A stretch of DNA of 64,000 nt from Molossus alvarezi (taxonomy: Eukaryota > Chordata > Mammalia > Chiroptera > Molossidae), in contig CM073896.1 of the NCBI GenBank assembly GCA_037176705.1, positions 27,106,708 through 27,170,707 of the forward strand, given 5' to 3'. Positions 58,901 to 64,000 of the stretch are shown in pieces (within the stretch, counting starts at the first letter, position 1; the number at the start of each line of letters is the position of its first letter). The position numbers and the translations under genes were made by a program. The notes beneath the pieces are model-generated. The model did no database searches and was not told where the DNA came from. It saw nothing but the letters and a program-made list of their open reading frames with translations.

Positions 58901-59726
58901 AATAGAAACAAAGGAGAAAATGAACACATGGGACTACATCAAACTCAAAAGCTTCTGCACAGTGAAAGATACAATCATCAAAATGGAAAGGCTACCCACT
59001 GTATGGGAGAGCATAATTGCCAATGATATATCAGATAAGGGGTTAATTTCCAATACATATAGAGTGCTCATACAACTCCACAAAAGGAAGACAAAGAATC
59101 CAATTAAAAAATGGGCAGAGGAACTAAATAGACACCTCTCCAAACAGGACATACAAATGGCTAAGAGACATATGAAGAAATGTTCATCATCACTAATCAT
59201 CAGAGAGATGCAAATCAAAACAACAATGAGGTATCACCTCACACCTGTCAGAATGGCCGCCATCAACAAATCATCAAACAACAAGTGTTGGCGAGGGTGT
59301 GGAGAAAAGGGGACTCTAGTACACTGTTGGTGGGAATGCAGACTGGTGCAGCCACTATGGAAAACAATATGGTGTCACCTCAAAAAATTAAAAATTGAAC
59401 TCCCATTTGACCCAGTGATCCCACTTCTAGGAATATACCCTAAGAAGCCTGAAACACCAATCAGAAAGAATATATGTACCCCCATCTTTGTAGCAGCACT
59501 ATTTACAATCGCTAAGATCTGGAAGCAGCCCAAGTGCCCATCAGTAGACGAATGGATTAAAAAGCTGTGGTACATATACACAATGGAGTACTACGCAGCG
59601 GTAAGAAAGAAAGATCTCTTATCCTTTGAGACTACATGGAGGGACCTGGAAAGTATCATCCTAAGTGAAACAAGCCAAGCAGAGAAAGACAAATTTCATA
59701 TGATCTCACTGATTTCTGGAATATAA
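55901..59726 (+). pseudogene. L1 ORF2 of copy B, one frameshift and one stop
   Basis: Endonuclease-reverse transcriptase of about 1,275 residues. The first 701 codons are open. Endonuclease: TTLNVNGL (Asn 13/15), QETHL (Glu 42), GDFNTPL (about 145), SDHNGMK. Reverse transcriptase: [36 protein letters not shown], catalytic FADD at 57,996-58,007. C-terminal Cys-rich [18 protein letters not shown] near 59,287. An extra A in the run near 57,945-57,951 shifts the frame just before the catalytic box, and a TGA at 58,731-58,733 interrupts the thumb/C-terminal region. Otherwise intact, the best-preserved ORF2 in the window. Confidence 0.95.
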
Positions 59727-59836
59727 TGAACATAACAGTTTGAGGACAATCCCCTAAGGAGTGGGGAGCTGAGAGAGGGATGAACAACAGAACTTAAATG
59801 CATGGAGGCATGAACAGTGGACATGGACAACAATCA

Positions 59837-59886
59837 GGGGAAGGGGCAGGGAGGGAAGGGGGAGGGGGGAATCAGTGGGGGAAAAA
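59837..59886 (+). repeat. G-rich, quadruplex-prone tract in L1 3'UTR
   Basis: At least six runs of three or more G (GGGGAAGGGGCAGGGAGGGA and onward) just upstream of the 3' end of copy B. A shorter version occurs in copy A at about 63,907-63,935. G-rich 3'UTR tracts are typical of mammalian L1. Confidence 0.8.
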
Positions 59887-59940
59887 GGAGAATCATTTGT
59901 AACAAAAATTAATCAATAAAAAAAAAAAAATAAGTACATA

Positions 59941-62900
59941 TCAATAATCACATTAAATGTAAATGGATTAAATGCTCCAATAAAAAAAACATAGAGTAGC
60001 TGATTGGATGAGAAATCATGACACATCTTTATGTTGTTTAAAAGAGACCCACCTCACAACAAAAGACTCACATAGGTTGAAAGTGAAGGGATGGAAAAAA
60101 ATCTTCCAAGCAAACGAAAAAGGAAAAAAAGCTGGGGTAGCAATAATCATATCTGATAAAATAGATTTTAAAATGAAGGCCATAACTAGAGACAAAGAAG
60201 GCCACTACATAATATTGAAAGGATCTATCCAACAGGAAGATATAACCTTGATAAACATATATGTACCCAATATAGGAGCACCAAAATATATTAAAAAAAC
60301 CTTCTGGAAGACTTCACAGAGAAAATGGATAGCAATACAATCATAGCAAGGGACTTCAACACCCTACTGACATCACTGGATAGATCCTCTAGACAAAAAA
60401 AAAATCAGCAAGGAAATAGAGACTCTAAATGAAGCACTAGACCCAATAGATTTAATAGATATCTACAGAGAATTACACCCCAAAACTACAGAATTCACAT
60501 TCTTTTCAAGTGCACATGGGACATTCTCAAAGATAGACCACATGTTAGGAAAGAAACTAAGTCTCTACAAGTTAAAGAAGATTGAAATCATATCAAGCAT
60601 CTTCTCAGATCACAATGGCATGAAACTAGAATTGCAACAAGAACATGCAAAAACATTTGAACACCTGGAGGATAAATAGCATGTTATTGAACAATGAATG
60701 GGTCACTGAGGAGATCAAGGAAGAAATTAAAAACTTCCTGGAAACCAATGAAAATGAACACACAACATCAAAAAAATCTATGGGATGCAGCAAAAGCAGT
60801 TCTGAGAGGGAAATTCTTAGCACTACAGGTCTACCTCAAGAAAGGAGAAAAGTCTCTAATAGACTATCTAACCTCACAACTTAAAGAACTAGGGAGCAAA
60901 CAAAAAGAAAACTCCAGAGCAAGTAGAAGGAAGGAAATAGTAAAGATCAGAGCAGAAATAAATGACATAGAGACCAAAAAAAAACAAAAAACAATATAAA
61001 GCATCAATGAAACAAAGAGCTGGTATTTCAAAAAGATAAACAAGATTGATGGACCCTTAGCTAGACTCACCAAGAAACAAAGAGAGAGAACCCAAATACA
61101 CAAAATCAGAAAGGAAAGAGGAGAAGTAACAACTGACACCACAGAAATACAAAAGATCGTTAACATATACTATGAACAATTATATGGCAACAAATTCGAC
61201 AATCTAATCAAAATGAACAAATTTATAGAAACACATAGTCTCCCACAACTGGACGGGGAAGAGATACAAAACTTGAACAGACCAATAACAACTAAGGAAA
61301 TTGAAGATATAAGCAAGACTCTCCCAGCAAACAAAAGCCCAGGCCCGGACGGCTTCACGGGGCAGTTTTAGGGAACATTCAAAAGAGAAATATCACCAAT
61401 TCTCCTCAAACTATTTCAAAAAATTCAAGAAGAAGGAAGACTTCCAAACTCGTTTAATGAGGCCAGCATAATTCTAATTCCAAAACCAGAAAAAGACATT
61501 ACAAAGAAAGAAAACTACAGGCCAATATCCCTGATGAACATAGATGCCAAAATCCTGAACAAAATACTAGCAAATCGGATCCAGCAATACATCAAAAAAT
61601 TATTCACCATGACCAAGTGGGATTCATCCCAGGGATGCAAGGCTGGTACAATATTAGCAAATCAATAAATGTGATACACCACATAAATAAAATGAAGAAT
61701 GAAAACCACATGATCATATCAATAGATGCCGAAAGAGCCTTTGACAAAAGCCAGCATCCATTTCTGATAAAAATGCTCAGCAATGTGGGAACAAAGGGAT
61801 CATATCTCAACATAATAAAGGCCATATATGAAAGACCTACAGCCAACATCATACTCAATGGGCAAAAACTAAAAGCATTTCCCTTAAGAACAGGAACAAG
61901 GCAAGGATGCCCACTTTCACCACTCTTATTTAACATAGTACTGGAAGTCTTAGCCACAGCAATCAGACAGGAAAAAAAATAAAAGGGATCCAATTTGGGA
62001 AGGAGGAAGTGAAACTGTCATTATTCACAGATGACATGATACTATACGTAGGAAACCCAAAGACTCCATCAAAAATTTACTAGACTTAATAAATGAATTT
62101 GGCAAAGTAGCAGGATACAAAATTAACACCAAGAAATTTATGGCATTCTTATACACCAATGATGAACTCACAAAAAGAGAAACTAAAAAAACACTCCCAT
62201 TTACCATTGTGGCAAAAAAATTAAGATACCTAGGAATAAACCAAAGAAATAAAGGACCTATTCACAGAAAACTACAGGTCATTGAAAAAAGAAATAGAGG
62301 AAGATATAAAAAATGGAAGCACATACCTTGTTCATGGATTGGAAGAATTAACATCATTAAAATGTCCATACTACCCAAAGCAATCTATAGATTCAATGCA
62401 ATCCCCATCAAAACACCAACGACATACTTCACAGAACTAGAACAAATACTTCAAAAGTTCATATGGAAACAAAAACGACCTCTAATAGCCACAGCAATCT
62501 TGAAAAAGAAGAACAAAGCAGGAGGGATCACAATACCAGATTTCAGGTTATACTACAAAGCGACTGTAACCAAAACAGCCTGGTACTGGCACAAGAACAG
62601 GCATATAGACCAGTGGAACAGAACTGAAAACCTGGAAATGGACCCAAGGCAACATGCTCAATTAATATTTGACAAAGGTGGCAAGACCATACAGTGGAGT
62701 AAAGACAGCCTCTTTAATAAATGGTGTTGAGAAAATTGGACAGATACATACAAGAAAATGAAAGTAGACCATCAACTTGCACCATACAATAGAATAAACT
62801 CAAAATGAATAAAAGACTAAAATGTGACTCATGAATCCATAAAAATCCTAGAAGAAACTGTAGGCAACAGTTTCAGACATCATGCACAGCAGAATTTTCA

Positions 62901-63740
62901 CTGATACATCACCTAAGGCAACAGAAACAAAGGAGACAATGAACACATGAAACTACATCAAACTCAAAAGCTTCTGCACAGCAAAAGATACAATCATCAA
63001 AATGGAAAGGCATCCCACTGTATGGGAGAGCATAATTACCAATGATATATCAGATAAGGGGTTAATTTCCAAAATATATAGAGCCCTCATACAACTCAAA
63101 AAAAGGAAGACAAAGAACCCAATTAAAAAATGGGCAGAGGAACTAAATAGACACCTCTCCAAACAGGACATACATATGGTTAAGAGACATAAGAAGAAAT
63201 GCTCAACATCACTAATCATCAGAGAGATGCAAATTAAAACAACAGTGAGGTATCACCTCACACCTGTCAGAATGGCCGCCATCAACAAATCATCAAACAA
63301 GTGCTGGCAAGGATGTGGGGAAAAGGGGCCCTAGTACACTGCTAGTAGGAATGCAGACTGGTGCAGCCACTGTGGAAAACAATATGGTGTTACCTCAAAA
63401 AATTAAAAATTGAACTGCCATTTGACCCAATGATCCCACTTCTAGGAATATACCCTAAGAAGCCTGAAACACCAATCAGGAAGCATATATATACCCCATG
63501 TTTGTAGCAGCACTATTTACAATAGCTAAGATCTGGAAACAGCCTAAATGTCCATCAGTAGACAAATGGATAAAAAAGCAGTGGTACATATACACAATGG
63601 AGTACTATGCAGCTGTAAGAAAGAAAGATCTCTTATCCTTTGAGACGACATGGAGGGACCTGGAAAGTATCATCTTAAGCAAAACAAGCCAAGCAGAGAA
63701 AGATGAGTATCATATGATCTCACTTATTTGTGGAATATAA
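59941..63740 (+). pseudogene. L1 ORF2 pseudogene, copy A (main part)
   Basis: Continuation of the ORF2 begun at 53,850. Endonuclease remnant ([20 protein letters not shown]), reverse transcriptase ([24 protein letters not shown]) and a Cys-rich end. The catalytic box reads FTDD (about 62,023-62,034) instead of FADD. The frame is broken into at least seven segments (60008-60346, 60645-60884, 60694-60999, 61617-61982, 62140-62730, 63002-63334, 63498-63740), with indels mostly in A-runs plus in-frame stops. Not functional. Confidence 0.92.
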
Positions 63741-63990
63741 TGTACATAACAGTCTGAGGAATGGGATAGTCCTAGAGATGTGGAAGTGGGGTACAGACTG
63801 ACAATCCCCAAAAGAAGGGGTGGTGGGGGAGAGATAAACCACAGAACTTGTATACATGTGTGTGTGAACAATGGACATGGACAACAAAGCTGGGCACAGG
63901 GCAGGTGGGGGGGGAGGAATTAATGGGGGGAAAAGGAGAAACATCTGTAACAAAAATTAATTAATTAATTAATTTTTTTAAAGTGGTTAT

Positions 63991-64000
63991 AAGAATGCTC
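63991..64000 (+). mobile_element. HAL1 resumption after the L1 nest
   Basis: Ten bases (AAGAATGCTC) continue the HAL1 sequence after the second AGTGGTTAT. They correspond to AAGGATGCTC at about 6,996 in the other HAL1. The rest lies outside the window. Confidence 0.75.

Larger units (their letters stand above)
53871..59930 (+). mobile_element. Full-length, nearly intact L1, copy B
   Basis: About 6.06 kb: YY1-like motif at the first bases, CpG-rich 5'UTR with tandem monomers (53871-54951), ORF1 (54952-55855), 45-bp spacer, ORF2 (55901-59726), G-rich 3'UTR and A-tail. TAAGTACATA flanks it (53861-53870 and 59931-59940), extendable by shared As. Being inserted in copy A, it is younger than A. 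Confidence 0.95.
52085..63980 (+). mobile_element. Full-length L1, older copy A, interrupted by copy B
   Basis: 5'UTR 52085-52897, ORF1 52898-53804, ORF2 start 53850-53870, then copy B (53871-59930), then the rest of ORF2 (59941-63740) and 3'UTR ending in (TTAA)n. AGTGGTTAT flanks it (52076-52084 and 63982-63990). About 5.8 kb without B. The 5' end carries AAAATGGTGGT (52093), a decayed form of the motif in copy B. Many frameshifts and stops make it older than B. Confidence 0.92.

Overview
The window reads as ordinary nuclear, non-coding DNA from a bat, probably a yangochiropteran of the vespertilionid kind. The evidence is thirteen tRNA-derived SINEs of the bat Ves type (heads reading CCTGGCCRGTKTGGCTCAG), several generations of LINE-1 with the same 3' end, and a decayed copy of a SPIN-type hAT transposon. 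I find no host protein-coding gene, no tRNA or rRNA gene and no CRISPR array. Every long open reading frame lies in a transposable element, on its antisense strand, or in low-complexity DNA.

Layout. 0-12 kb holds old L1M and MLT1 pieces, a 3' L1 fragment carrying a tiny SINE-head insertion, a nearly complete HAL1 element (ORF1 followed directly by a 3'UTR), SINEs, MIR and L2 remnants and a small minisatellite. 12-16.8 kb is a compound antisense L1 insertion: two L1 3' ends inside one 15-bp target-site duplication, with a 39-bp inverted copy of the flank at its 5' junction. 17-50 kb is mostly unique sequence with scattered SINEs, L2, MIR, MLT1 and MLT2 LTRs, microsatellites, one SPIN-like copy and an unexplained 75-nt hairpin at 45.15 kb.

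50.4-64 kb is a three-level nest. A HAL1 element contains a full-length older L1 (called A here). A in turn contains a full-length younger L1 (called B), inserted seven codons into A's ORF2. B has only three obvious coding lesions (one extra A in ORF1, one extra A in ORF2, one in-frame TGA) and a CpG-rich 5'UTR built from about six tandem monomers of 107-153 bp. A shares both edges of that 5'UTR but has an unrelated middle.

How the parts work together: the L1s supply the endonuclease and reverse transcriptase that by family knowledge mobilise the Ves SINEs, HAL1 and the L1s themselves. Many insertions still show target-site duplications. Many boundaries of old MIR, L2 and MLT1 pieces are approximate, because they were recognised by reading and not by alignment.
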